Positions 27,760-35,649 of a stretch of 36,842 nt of DNA are shown here, in pieces. Both the position numbers and the translations under genes were made by a program. Source of the stretch: a virus. The notes under the pieces were generated by a model. The model was not told the DNA's origin, did not search any database, and worked only from the letters and a program-made list of their open reading frames with translations. How positions within the stretch are numbered: position 1 is the first letter of the stretch; each line of letters starts with the position of its first letter. The stretch spans positions 1-36,842 of IMG/VR virus record IMGVR_UViG_3300046642_000653; one strand, given 5' to 3'.

Positions 27760-29583
27760 CTAGCGGCCCCCGATCGAACTCGGCTTGCGCCCCGCCGAGA
27801 GCAGGTTGGCCTGACGGGCGGCACGCCCGACCTGCGCCAGCGTCTGCGCATCGGTCTGCACCGCGACCGTCTCGTGGGGGAAGTGCAGGTGCACCGCGCC
27901 GCCGCCACTGACCGCGCTCGCACTGGCTGTGACAAGCCCGCCAGAGGCGAACGCCGGGCCCGGCGGCATGATGTTCGATAGGGCATCGACAAGGCCGCCG
28001 AGCGCGAAACGCGGCGCGTTGAACCCGCTGTTGATCGCCTGGAGCAATCCGAAATTGGCCCTCGTGGCGGCGGCGTGAACGACGAACTCGCCATCGCTAA
28101 GCCGCGCAAGGATGCTATCCGATGTACCGGTCCCGGGCCCGCGGATCATGCCGCCCCTAGCAAACCCGCCGGCCGTGAAACCGCTCGGATCGCCGCCTCC
28201 CGTGCCGGCGCCGAGTGCGCCGCCGACTGCCGACGCGACCGACTTCGCCATATCAAGCAGCTTTTGCAGGAAGCCGAGGAGAGTGGTGATCTTCCCGCTG
28301 ATCCAGTCGGTGACGCTCGTCCAGGCGTTCTTGATCGCGTCGGTGGCAGCATTCCAGTTACTGACGAAGGTATCGGCATACCAGGTCGCGAGGCGCCCCA
28401 AGGCGTCGCGGACGGAACCCACCAGTTCAAAAAATGCTGATGCCGTTCCGCGCATGTAGCCGATCGACTCTTCTGTCCGTCTCGCCATCTCGGTGAACAG
28501 AGGAAAGAGGCTGACGCCAATCTCTTGCGTCAGGCGCGTCCACTGATCAGTAAGCTCGCTGACCGCTTTCTTGTATTCCTGCGCGAGTTCTACATCGTGC
28601 GAGGAGACGCCCAGCCCTTTTGTCCGAATGTCCTCAATCGCCCGCCCGATCTGGGGCGCAATCTTGAGGACGCCGGCAGCCTCGACGCGCCACGTCCTTC
28701 CCCATTCCTCCGCACCAATCCGCGACAGCTCCGTGCCCTGCTTAACCAGACCGAGGCGGCGGCTGAATTCAGTGAGAAGGTCCTGGGTCCCCTTCACAGT
28801 GTCAGGATATTTTTTCAGAAAATCCGAATTCATCTCCAGGCTTTTGAACGCGGTAGAGGTATCGCGAATACCTTCTGTCGCGCCGTGAAACACCCGCACA
28901 TTCTCGACCATTTCCATCGTCGCACCGTGGATAGAGCCCCGCATTATTCGCACGGCGGCATCCGCGGCCACGAACGGGTTCCCAAATTGACCTTCCAGCT
29001 TTTGGGATTCCAGTCGCGCCTTGCCAAGCTCCTCGGAGAATTTGCCGACGACTATATTCAGCTTTTCGACCGGCACGTTGTTTTCCTCGAAGACCTTTTT
29101 GAGGCCCTGGAGATATTCGATCGATAGGCCACTTTGTTTCGACAGGTTTTCCAGGTCGACAATTCCTTTGCTCGCCGACCCCAGAATTTCCTTCATCCCA
29201 AGCGCCAGGCCAGCAACTCCGAGCCCCGCCTTTGAAACGAGGTTCGGCATGATGACATCGGCCAGTTTGGTCAGCGTCCCGCCGAGCCCCGTAAAGCTGG
29301 CGTGCAGGTCACCGAGCGCGGAGACGCCGACTTTGGCGAGGTTCTGGTGCTCGGCGCCGAGTGCCCGCAGCTGGCCGCCCAGCCGCGCAGCATTGGCGCT
29401 GGCGGCCTGATATTGGCCGGCGATCACCTGCAGACCCGACGTATCGCCCGTCACCAGAGCGTCCTTCGCGGCGGCCCGCATCTGCTTCCCGAGCTCGACG
29501 ACCTGAGCCTGCACCAGCGCCAGGTCGGCGCGCATCTGCGAACTGTCTACTCGGACCCCGATTGTCAGATTCTGATCAGCCAT
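27760..29583 (-). CDS. Tail tape-measure protein
   Basis: The protein is 607 residues from the ATG at 29583 (preceded by GAAGGTGA); a GTG at 29592 would add three. The N-terminal NLTIGVRVDSSQMRADLALV and a long helical, Ala/Lys-rich region with coiled-coil character lead to hydrophobic segments (KAGLGVAGLALGMKEILG) and a Gly-rich C-terminus (FTAGGFARGGMIRGPGTG). Tape measures set tail length; 607 residues would be consistent with roughly 90 nm (rule of thumb). The gene order tube, chaperones, tape measure is standard for siphophages. Confidence 0.9.
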   Translation of the reverse strand: MADQNLTIGVRVDSSQMRADLALVQAQVVELGKQMRAAAKDALVTGDTSGLQVIAGQYQAASANAARLGGQLRALGAEHQNLAKVGVSALGDLHASFTGLGGTLTKLADVIMPNLVSKAGLGVAGLALGMKEILGSASKGIVDLENLSKQSGLSIEYLQGLKKVFEENNVPVEKLNIVVGKFSEELGKARLESQKLEGQFGNPFVAADAAVRIMRGSIHGATMEMVENVRVFHGATEGIRDTSTAFKSLEMNSDFLKKYPDTVKGTQDLLTEFSRRLGLVKQGTELSRIGAEEWGRTWRVEAAGVLKIAPQIGRAIEDIRTKGLGVSSHDVELAQEYKKAVSELTDQWTRLTQEIGVSLFPLFTEMARRTEESIGYMRGTASAFFELVGSVRDALGRLATWYADTFVSNWNAATDAIKNAWTSVTDWISGKITTLLGFLQKLLDMAKSVASAVGGALGAGTGGGDPSGFTAGGFARGGMIRGPGTGTSDSILARLSDGEFVVHAAATRANFGLLQAINSGFNAPRFALGGLVDALSNIMPPGPAFASGGLVTASASAVSGGGAVHLHFPHETVAVQTDAQTLAQVGRAARQANLLSAGRKPSSIGGR

Positions 29584-29662
29584 CCCGCTCACCTTCCGAC
29601 TTGTTTATTCCGGGATTGGGCGCAAATTGTAGGAATGAGAGGGTTGGGAGGAGAGCCTTGCG

Positions 29663-29935
29663 ATGCAAACGAAGCTGATGATCGCCGCGGTGGCTTTAAT
29701 GGCAGCAGCGAATACCGCTCATGCTGCCGAGGTCACCACATCAACCTACGAATGCGGCTACTCCGGCGGCGACCTGCATTCCTGCGTTTACAAATCGACC
29801 GGATATAAATCCGTTACCACCTGCAACCGGTTCGGGCTCGGGAATTGTGTGACAGAAACAACCAGGGAGAAGCCTCCGCAGCCCGCGCGCCAGACGATCG
29901 AGCACGGCGTGAAAGTGATCCGGCCCCAGAATTGA
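29663..29935 (+). CDS. Secreted moron protein, opposite strand to tail genes
   Basis: This 90-residue protein is read against the late operon. It has a Sec signal (MQTKLMIAAVALMAAANTAH, cleavage near AHA-AE). The mature domain has four cysteines, in YECGY, HSCVYK, TTCNRF and GNCVTE, suggesting two disulphides. A strong GGGAGGAG site precedes the ATG. TTGTTT (29601-29606), 17 bases, then AAATTG (29624-29629) is a weak candidate promoter. Position and orientation fit a lysogeny-expressed moron altering the host surface or periplasm. The family is unknown. Confidence 0.7.
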   Translation: MQTKLMIAAVALMAAANTAHAAEVTTSTYECGYSGGDLHSCVYKSTGYKSVTTCNRFGLGNCVTETTREKPPQPARQTIEHGVKVIRPQN

Positions 29936-29947
29936 CCGGAATTACCG

Positions 29948-30442
29948 CTAGCCCCCGGCGCTCTTCGAGACATCCGCGATCGCCGCCCTGATCGCGGCCT
30001 CGGCTTCGGGCCTTGTCGCCGAGAACGGGCCCCGCAGAAATCTGTGCACGGCGATATTGACCCGCCGCTGATATGACCTGACGTCTTCTCCGCGACGGCG
30101 CCGGAAGGCCTGCACCTGCACGGCGCTTTGCGCGCCGTACTCCAATGCCGCGGCTTTCCCGGCGTCGTAGTTGCCCCGGCGACTGGCTCCGGCGTTCTTG
30201 TCGATGATGACGCGCACACGAGCCCGTACCCAATCGGGGCCGCTGTCGAGAAAGCCCTGGATTTCCGAGAGGAGCTTCCCGGTCTTCTTCGGCACGGCGG
30301 CCTGGACCCGCGCCAGCATCGCCTGCTCGACCGGTCGCAACCGAGCGAGCAGTGCTTTTTGCAGGTTGGGCGGCAGGTCGGTGAACCGTGCGATCTCCTT
30401 GCGCTCATCGAATTCGATCGACATCGTGATCGGAGCCGGCAT
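29948..30442 (-). CDS. HK97 gp10-like minor tail / connector protein
   Basis: This 164-residue protein begins MPAPITMSIEFDERKEIARF, then LPPNLQKALLARLRPVEQAM and VQAAVPKKTGKLLSEIQGFL, the pattern of HK97 gp10-like tail-completion proteins. A basic C-terminal part includes RRRRGEDVRSYQRRVNI and PFSATRPEAEAAIRAAI. It lies between the tail chaperones and the tape measure, not among the head-tail genes, which is a common arrangement in rhizobial phages. Confidence 0.65.
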   Translation of the reverse strand: MPAPITMSIEFDERKEIARFTDLPPNLQKALLARLRPVEQAMLARVQAAVPKKTGKLLSEIQGFLDSGPDWVRARVRVIIDKNAGASRRGNYDAGKAAALEYGAQSAVQVQAFRRRRGEDVRSYQRRVNIAVHRFLRGPFSATRPEAEAAIRAAIADVSKSAGG

Positions 30443-30448
30443 TTGGGG

Positions 30449-30703
30449 TCACCCGTCGTCGAAGAACTGCTTCAGCTCTTTCTGGATTGCATCGCCATTG
30501 CCCGATACTGCGAGCGCCTGGATCGCCAGCATCTCACCGAGTTCTTCCCGGCGGCGCGCCAAGGCCAGAGACAAAAACGCCTGCGTCTGGCGCGGCGTCA
30601 TCGCCCACACCTCGGCAAGCGAAAAACCGAGAAGCCGCAGCCTGACTATAGCGGCAGCGAACTCGTCTCGCTCGCGGCGGGGGCGGCCTGGCCGGCGCCC
30701 GGG
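30449..30703 (-). CDS. Downstream tail chaperone frame (TAC_6/GTA-like), reached by -1 frameshift
   Basis: The -1 frame relative to the upstream chaperone encodes DEFAAAIVRLRLLGFSLAEV, then WAMTPRQTQAFLSLALARRR, and ends KQFFDDG. This matches the small tail-assembly chaperone (Phage_TAC_6, GTA orfg10.1-like) in which LRL.P..FWRMTP is conserved. The conserved part begins upstream of the first ATG of this frame (30601) and overlaps the end of the upstream gene, so fusion by frameshift at 30697-30703 is the simplest reading. An independent start at 30601 would give only 50 residues. Confidence 0.6.
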   Translation of the reverse strand, partial: PGRRPGRPRRERDEFAAAIVRLRLLGFSLAEVWAMTPRQTQAFLSLALARRREELGEMLAIQALAVSGNGDAIQKELKQFFDDG

Positions 30704-31128
30704 GCCAAAGGGCCGACGTCCTCCGCCTTGGGCGGGACCGTGAGGCGCATTATCACGGCAAGGATTTGATCTCGCTCGGCATCCGAGAGGCGTTCCATCA
30801 CCCCGGCCTCATAGGCCGCGTCGCCCGGATGCCCAAGTCCTGCGGCGATCAGCGCGGGTGCCGACTCCATGCCGGCAAACATCTCGTCTTCGGGCTCCTG
30901 GATGAGCCGCGCCAGCTCCAATGCCTCGCCGGCGGAAAGTTTCTCTTTCGCGAGGAGGGTGAGCCGCCTTGTATCTCCCGCAACCGATTTTGCCAGGACC
31001 GGAAAGCGCTTCAGAAGCGCCGCGTATTCCAGATTTGAAACGCCCCGCACGACGAGCTTTGTGCCCCGGATGTCGACCTCTTCCGTGGTGACCTCCGGCG
31101 GGGCGATGTCGAGAAGGCTGACCGGCAT
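30646..31128 (-). CDS. Tail assembly chaperone (G-like)
   Basis: The protein is 160 residues from the ATG at 31128, which overlaps the tube gene stop as TGATG. The sequence begins MPVSLLDIAPPEVTTEEVDI, followed by GVSNLEYAALLKRFPVLAKS and a helical middle (SAGEALELARLIQEPEDEMF). Size, place between tail tube and tape measure, and the overlapping -1 frame mark it as the upstream tail chaperone, which helps wind the tape measure. Confidence 0.8.
   Translation of the reverse strand: MPVSLLDIAPPEVTTEEVDIRGTKLVVRGVSNLEYAALLKRFPVLAKSVAGDTRRLTLLAKEKLSAGEALELARLIQEPEDEMFAGMESAPALIAAGLGHPGDAAYEAGVMERLSDAERDQILAVIMRLTVPPKAEDVGPLAPGAGQAAPAASETSSLPL
30697..30703 (-). promoter_or_regulatory. Candidate -1 slippery heptamer C CCG GGC
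   Basis: On the minus strand, codons CCG GGC of the upstream chaperone are preceded by C, giving the canonical X XXY YYZ form with X=C, Y=G and Z=C. A -1 slip here joins the two tail chaperone frames. The next stop in frame 0 is at 30646-30648, and the -1 frame is open from 30808. Confidence 0.5.
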
Positions 31129-31658
31129 CACTCGTATGCCCAGTCAAGCGTCCCGAACGAACCGGTTGTCGGGTCGCCATTGACTTCCGCTGTGAGCTTG
31201 ATCTCGGCCCAGGCGTTCGGGTTGATGAAGCCGATCGCGGCCGAGGGCGCGATCGAGCAGGACGGGAGGACTATCTTGACCTTGGCGCCCTGGACATTTG
31301 TGCCGTCCAATTCAAAGGCGCCCCGGACATTGGCGTTGGTGAGAATGTCGAGGTGTGTCGGCGGCCCCTCGTCGGTGCGTCCCGCGAGGAGCGCCAATTG
31401 CAGGTTGGCCGCGGTAATCTCGTCCATCGTGATGGCGACGCTCGCCGCCGCCCGGATGACCGGGTTCGAGTCCTGGAAGCTGACGCCGCTAACGCCGCCC
31501 CGCGCGTTGAAGTGCGGCAATCGGGTCGGGGTTATCGTCAGGGCGAACTCGGAGACGTTCCCGCAATCCCGCTGCGATCCACCCTCGGGCGTCCACTTCA
31601 GGATGCCGGTGTAGACCGTGTAGTTGTCGGAATTGGGCGAGAGATCTGTAGCGGCCAT
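31128..31658 (-). CDS. Major tail tube protein
   Basis: The protein is 176 residues from the ATG at 31658 (preceded by TTGGAG). The sequence begins MAATDLSPNSDNYTVYTGIL and continues GNVSEFALTITPTRLPHFNA, then ASVAITMDEITAANLQLALL and AWAEIKLTAEVNGDPTTGSF. This beta-rich layout is typical of lambda gpV/GTA-type tube proteins. The gene order tail terminator, tube, chaperones, tape measure supports it. It is expected to be among the most abundant virion proteins. Confidence 0.8.
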   Translation of the reverse strand: MAATDLSPNSDNYTVYTGILKWTPEGGSQRDCGNVSEFALTITPTRLPHFNARGGVSGVSFQDSNPVIRAAASVAITMDEITAANLQLALLAGRTDEGPPTHLDILTNANVRGAFELDGTNVQGAKVKIVLPSCSIAPSAAIGFINPNAWAEIKLTAEVNGDPTTGSFGTLDWAYE

Positions 31659-31686
31659 GCGATTTCTCCAAGTTGAGCGCCGGGCG

Positions 31687-32148
31687 CTAGGTGCCGGCCG
31701 CCTGGTAGGGGTAGGTGAAGACGATCGTGAGCAAGAGGCGCCGTTCCTTGCTGTCGGCAACCGCCGGTTCGAGGACACAGCTATCGAAATGGATTTCGCC
31801 GCCCGCGGTCCTGCCAGCAATGTCGGCACCGATCGCCGCGAGGAGTTCCGCGTCGCTCGTCAGCGCCGAGAGGAAGCGCTCCGCGCATTGGTTGAGCAGC
31901 GTCCCGGCGTTCGGCTGATCGGCCGCAGCGAGGATCATGATCTCCGGCGTCAGCGAACGGAGCTGCCGCCGCGAAAACCGCTCGCTCGGGGGCGCGCTGA
32001 CGAAGACATCTGTGCCGTCGTGGATAAGGATCGCCGGCCGGACGAGTCCCGGCACATCGGCGGCATTGCGCGCTGCGGCCGCGATGCCCTCGGTCCCTCG
32101 AGCGATGAGGAGCAGCCGGGCAAGGATGGTTTCGCGGCCGGAAGCCAT
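31687..32148 (-). CDS. Tail terminator / completion protein
   Basis: This 153-residue protein reads MASGRETILARLLLIARGTE, then ARNAADVPGLVRPAILIHDG, and LLLTIVFTYPYQAA near the end. It resembles gpU-type proteins, with an alpha/beta fold and a P.A.I..DG motif. It sits directly upstream of the tube gene. It would cap the tail and stop tube growth. The start overlaps the preceding stop as TGATG. Confidence 0.7.
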   Translation of the reverse strand: MASGRETILARLLLIARGTEGIAAAARNAADVPGLVRPAILIHDGTDVFVSAPPSERFSRRQLRSLTPEIMILAAADQPNAGTLLNQCAERFLSALTSDAELLAAIGADIAGRTAGGEIHFDSCVLEPAVADSKERRLLLTIVFTYPYQAAGT

Positions 32149-32339
32149 CAGACCGTCCCTTCCTCAGGCCGCAGCCCGAACAGCTCCGCGGCCAGCTCGG
32201 CGTAGAGTTGCGGAGTCGCCTCCCGCAGATCGAGGATATGCGGCTCGAGCGGCCCGCCGCGGATGGTGCCCTCGATCCACGCCTCAACCGCCGCGCCGAA
32301 GGCGTCCGGCAGGGCGCGCTGCGCCGATTGCCCAGCCAT
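32148..32339 (-). CDS. Small head-tail region protein, start codon inside IS target duplication
   Basis: The 63-residue protein begins MAGQSAQRALPDAFGAAVEA and ends LYAELAAELFGLRPEEGTV. Helical ends with GTIRGGPLEPHILDLREAT in the middle suit a small adaptor. The ATG lies in the 8-base target duplication of the neighbouring IS, so the coding sequence is intact, but its natural upstream ribosome site has been displaced. Expression may now depend on the IS end. Confidence 0.6.
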   Translation of the reverse strand: MAGQSAQRALPDAFGAAVEAWIEGTIRGGPLEPHILDLREATPQLYAELAAELFGLRPEEGTV

Positions 32340-32344
32340 TTATG

Positions 32345-33170
32345 CGGAAGTGTCCGCTTTAGGGGTTGACCGCAAGATGCAGCACTCCATCGAGAGGCGC
32401 GCCGACGGATGCGTCGGTTGTGGCGATAGGCTATCTCGTCGAGATAGAGCGGCAGGTATTTGCGGCTGACGTGGTGGAACTGGCCGAAGATCGCCCGCTT
32501 CACCGTCGCCCAAAACCCATCGATCGTGTTGGTGTGCGTGTTGCCGTACAGCGCCGCGAACATATCGCGCTCGGAATAGGCTTCCGAGTGGTTGATGCTG
32601 CGGTGCGCGACGAAGCGGTTGAAGCCCCGGTAGAGCGGGCTGGCGTCCGTCGTCAGCATCGTGCCGCGCGGCTCGACCGTGGCGCGGAAGAACGCCGCCA
32701 TGTCGTCGCCCGTCAACTCGGTGCGCTCGACGGTGCGGGCCTTCACCGTGCCGCCGCGCTCGAACAGCGCCGACAACCGGCTCTTTTGCGGTGACGCCTT
32801 GGCCGCCCGGCGGATCGTCGCTGCGCCGGTTCTTCCGGCGCGGCTTGCCACCGATGTAGGTCTCGTCCATCTCGACGATGCCCGCGAGCAGCTTGCCGTC
32901 ATCGACCATCGCCCGGCGGACCCGGTGCATCATGCTCCACACGGTAGGCCGGCGGGTTTCCAGGTCGCGCGCCGCCTGCATCGCCGACAGCCCCTTCTTC
33001 GCCGACAGCATGAGGCTGATCAACAGAAACCAGAGCTGCAAATCGATATGGCTGTTGTGGAAGATCGTTCCGACCGTGACGCTGAACGACCGCATGCAGC
33101 GCTGGCATTTCCAGCGCGAGGCCGTCAGGGTCCGCTACCTAGATGTCAACCCCGAAAGCGTACAATTCCG
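32345..33170 (-). mobile_element. IS1595-type insertion sequence (826 bases) with TIRs and 8-base target duplication
   Basis: The ends 32345-32370 and 33145-33170 are 26-base inverted repeats matching at 23 positions. The 8-base sequence CATTTATG flanks both ends exactly (32337-32344 and 33171-33178). The transposase inside runs leftward and matches ISXO2/IS1595-type enzymes. Length is slightly below the usual 0.9-1.1 kb because the 5' end of the transposase is missing. It separates two head-tail genes. Confidence 0.9.
32371..33134 (-). pseudogene. IS1595-family transposase, truncated and frameshifted
   Basis: The reading frame enters inside the zinc ribbon (SRWKCQRCMRSFSVTVGTIF), just after an in-frame TAG at 33135-33137, so roughly the first 40 residues, with the first Cys pair, are absent. 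It continues to MDETYIGGKPRRKN and TAKEPVVGAV. One extra base near 32762 then shifts the frame: ERGGTVKART, LTTDASPLYRGF, HTNTIDGFWATVKR follow in the next frame. No stop occurs before the IS end in that frame. The DDE-type motifs are present but the gene is almost certainly inactive. Confidence 0.85.
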
Positions 33171-33173
33171 CAT

Positions 33174-33545
33174 TTATGGCAGGGTCAAGACCGCAATCTG
33201 AATTTTCGGGTCGGAGACATCGATAAAGAGGACGTTGCCGGATTGGTTCCAGCCGAGCGATTTGACGGGTCCGAAGACCCAGATTTCGCCGGCCTCCAAG
33301 GTCTGCACGATATCGAGCGTCCGATTGAGCGCATCCGCCACGCTGGTTATCGTGATCGTCTGCGGACCGCTGTCGGTGTTGTGGGCGAGCAGCAGGGTTT
33401 TGCCGTCGATCAGCGCCGTCGAGCGGTCTGTCGGGTCGCTTGTCCCGGTCAGCGACGGAACCATGTCGTCGCCAGAGATTTGCGCGGCGGAGGGGTAGGA
33501 GCCGACCGCACCGAGAGCGGTCGCGACGATGTTTGTGCGTGCCAT
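33174..33545 (-). CDS. Head-tail region structural protein
   Basis: The protein is 123 residues from the ATG at 33545, preceded by AAAGGAG within a small hairpin (33555-33569). The sequence reads MARTNIVATALGAVGSYPSA, IDGKTLLLAHNTDSGPQTIT, then TLEAGEIWVFGPVKSLGWNQ, a beta-rich fold typical of small decoration or head-tail proteins. Its stop codon TAA lies in the target duplication of the IS. The segment 33546-33694 has no gene but contains the inverted repeat CGCCGCAAGCGGCG. Confidence 0.7.
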   Translation of the reverse strand: MARTNIVATALGAVGSYPSAAQISGDDMVPSLTGTSDPTDRSTALIDGKTLLLAHNTDSGPQTITITSVADALNRTLDIVQTLEAGEIWVFGPVKSLGWNQSGNVLFIDVSDPKIQIAVLTLP

Positions 33546-33694
33546 GGTTTCGTGCTCCTTTGAAAAGAGAGTTGCCGGCCGTTCGGATTGCGCGTCACGC
33601 CGCAAGCGGCGGGCGCCTGTGGAGGGGAGCGAGGGTCAGGGGTGCGCGAATAGCCGCCTGGGTCTTACGCGCGTCAGCGGGCTTCTTTGGCGAA

Positions 33695-34054
33695 TCAGGT
33701 GCGGGCTTGCAGTTCGATCCGTACGAGCTGGTTATCGATCGATCTGGGGTCGACGATCTCGATATTGTTCGGGACGCCCTCGATCAGGATGCGATCGTCC
33801 TTTGCGGGGAGACCTGGCCACATCGCAGCAACAAGGCCCGTCGGCGACATGATGATCTTGGTGTTCGGCGCCTCGCCCGGCATCGGGACAAGTTCCTGAG
33901 GCGCGCCGCCTCCCTGGACAATCGCTCGGCAGGTTGCCTCGGCCGTGATGCTCTGGAGGCCCTCGCTATCGGTCGAGAAGCGCTGCAGCACGACATCCTG
34001 ACCGTGCTGCGCACATTGCCGGTCGAGCGCATCGATCGCGGCTGCAGGGGTCAC
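33695..34054 (-). CDS. Head-closure-like protein
   Basis: This 119-residue protein begins MTPAAAIDALDRQCAQHGQD and continues VVLQRFSTDSEGLQSITAEA, later NTKIIMSPTGLVAAMWPGLP, and closes VPNNIEIVDPRSIDNQLVRI. A beta barrel with an N-terminal helix fits head-tail joining proteins. It follows the connector with a GTGA overlap, as expected for the second joining protein. Confidence 0.65.
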   Translation of the reverse strand: MTPAAAIDALDRQCAQHGQDVVLQRFSTDSEGLQSITAEATCRAIVQGGGAPQELVPMPGEAPNTKIIMSPTGLVAAMWPGLPAKDDRILIEGVPNNIEIVDPRSIDNQLVRIELQART

Positions 34055-34716
34055 GCAAACCCGCCCATCATGAACGGTTTGATCTTCGCCATCACCCCGG
34101 GCGGCAGATCACCCGATTGCCCGATTGCTCCGACCCAATAATCGAACCGGCCGACACCGGCAACTTCCTCGGCCCGAAGGTTGGGATCGCGCCCTCGCGA
34201 CCTCCAATAGGAGGAGACGAGTTCAATACATGCAGCCTCAAGCGATGCCGGCAGGTCTCTGTCCGTCTCCCCGGGCAGCAGATATCCGGCGTCGTAAGCG
34301 ACGACCGCAGCCTTGCCGAAGCGCCAATGATCGGGGAAACCCGCGCTCGATAACCTGTAGAGCAGCCCGGTTTCGGCATCGAGCCGATATTCCGAGGCAT
34401 CGATATCGATGTCGTCGAGCGTCACGCTGGCGATCCTGGCCACCGGAAACCGCCGCAGGATCAAAGGCGCGCCGTGGCGGCTGTTGTGGCCCTGCATTCC
34501 GAAACGCCCATGATCGTGCCAAATGGTCTCGCTGACCGTCTCCCGCTTCAGTGAGGGCCGCACCCGGATTGCGATATCGCTCGTCGCCTCATCGATCTTC
34601 GCCCCCAGCAGCGCATCGCTCTCGTTGCCGGTGATCGACAGCTCCAGCTTGACACGCTCGACCGTCGTCAGCGCGGTATTCGTTGCTGGTGTTGTGACCG
34701 TGAGGATCGAGTTCAC
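34051..34716 (-). CDS. Head-tail connector (gp6-like adaptor)
   Basis: The protein is 221 residues from a GTG at 34716. The sequence TTVERVKLELSITGNESDAL, LGAKIDEATSDIAIRVRPSL, then FPVARIASVTLDDIDIDASE and AVVAYDAGYLLPGETDRDLP is characteristic of gp6-like adaptor proteins that bind the portal ring: a helical bundle followed by a beta extension and a second helical half (ACIELVSSYWRSRG). It is the nearest recognisable head gene to the right edge. Confidence 0.85.
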   Translation of the reverse strand: MNSILTVTTPATNTALTTVERVKLELSITGNESDALLGAKIDEATSDIAIRVRPSLKRETVSETIWHDHGRFGMQGHNSRHGAPLILRRFPVARIASVTLDDIDIDASEYRLDAETGLLYRLSSAGFPDHWRFGKAAVVAYDAGYLLPGETDRDLPASLEAACIELVSSYWRSRGRDPNLRAEEVAGVGRFDYWVGAIGQSGDLPPGVMAKIKPFMMGGFA

Positions 34717-34755
34717 GGCAGGGTGATCCCGTAGTAGGAGGCGGTGTTCTGCATC

Positions 34756-35649
34756 TCAGTCGCTCGGGCTGGTGCTGGCGTTGGTCAGGGAGCCGGTCAG
34801 AGTGAAAGCGCCGCCAGTGGCTTGATTGAGATCAAAACTTCCAGGAGCCGCATCGCCACTGAATAGGATTGCAGATATCGGAAAGCCACTTGGATTGACC
34901 GGCTTCCCACTGGCATCAATAAATATGCGGCGCGTAGCCTCCGGTATATGCCCGGTTCCATCTAAAAGCGAAACGTTCGGGGCAAACCAAAAGTCTGCTA
35001 TATCCATCTCCGCGCTCTCGCCAAATCCATCGTCTCCTAGATAAAATGATAATCCATTAAACGCTATAAGCATGGCGTCTCCATATGTGGTTAACGTACC
35101 ACCGGACATTTCAACGTCATCCAAATACACGATAGCTTTCTTATCTGCGTCCGCCACGTCTCCCTTAAACGATCCTAATAGATTATGCCACTGCCCGATA
35201 GAAATGAGATTATTTTCGTTGGCAAATTCTAAATTAAGCTCTGCGGTGTCATCGCTGTTGGCGAAGAATATATTTGGCACCGCCCCAGTAGGATCGGGCG
35301 CGGGCCCCGTTGTGATCTGCCCTCTGGTAATGAAATTGTTGTCGTCACCGAGCCAAATCAACTTGTTTGTCGGGAGACTTGACAATTTGAACCAATACGA
35401 AAAGGAAACGAGGCCGCTGTCTGTAGCAGAAAGCGCAGATGTCTTTAGCCTTGCCGTTATCCCATCGAAATGCACCGCCTTTGCGGTATAGGAGGAACCT
35501 CCTCCACCGCTGACATGCGCCCGGGCCGCAGCTTGCGTTGGCCAGACATCGATCCGATTAACCCGCTTCGCCCCATCGCTGACCGAAGCGACAGCGGCTG
35601 CGACGGTCGGCCAGACATCGATGCGACGGACGTTTTTCGCGTCGGTCAT
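34756..35649 (-). CDS. LamG-like virion protein with RIDVWPT repeat
   Basis: This 297-residue protein starts with two copies of RIDVWPT (residues 9-15 and 32-38) and a Gly-rich hinge. It then folds as a jelly roll (AVHFDGITARLKTSALSAT, SYWFKLSSLPTNKLIWLGDD, GQWHNLLGSFKGDV, MDIADFWFAPN). The tail (NQATGGAFTLTGSLTNAST) resembles that of the gene at 22672. It is probably a capsid or neck decoration that binds host or environmental glycans. The coding DNA is clearly AT-rich compared with its neighbours. Confidence 0.75.
   Translation of the reverse strand: MTDAKNVRRIDVWPTVAAAVASVSDGAKRVNRIDVWPTQAAARAHVSGGGGSSYTAKAVHFDGITARLKTSALSATDSGLVSFSYWFKLSSLPTNKLIWLGDDNNFITRGQITTGPAPDPTGAVPNIFFANSDDTAELNLEFANENNLISIGQWHNLLGSFKGDVADADKKAIVYLDDVEMSGGTLTTYGDAMLIAFNGLSFYLGDDGFGESAEMDIADFWFAPNVSLLDGTGHIPEATRRIFIDASGKPVNPSGFPISAILFSGDAAPGSFDLNQATGGAFTLTGSLTNASTSPSD

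Noticed and set aside
31781-32902. A 373-residue minus-strand protein across the IS and head-tail genes
   Set aside because: It is the second transposase frame running out of the IS into an unrelated frame of two phage genes.
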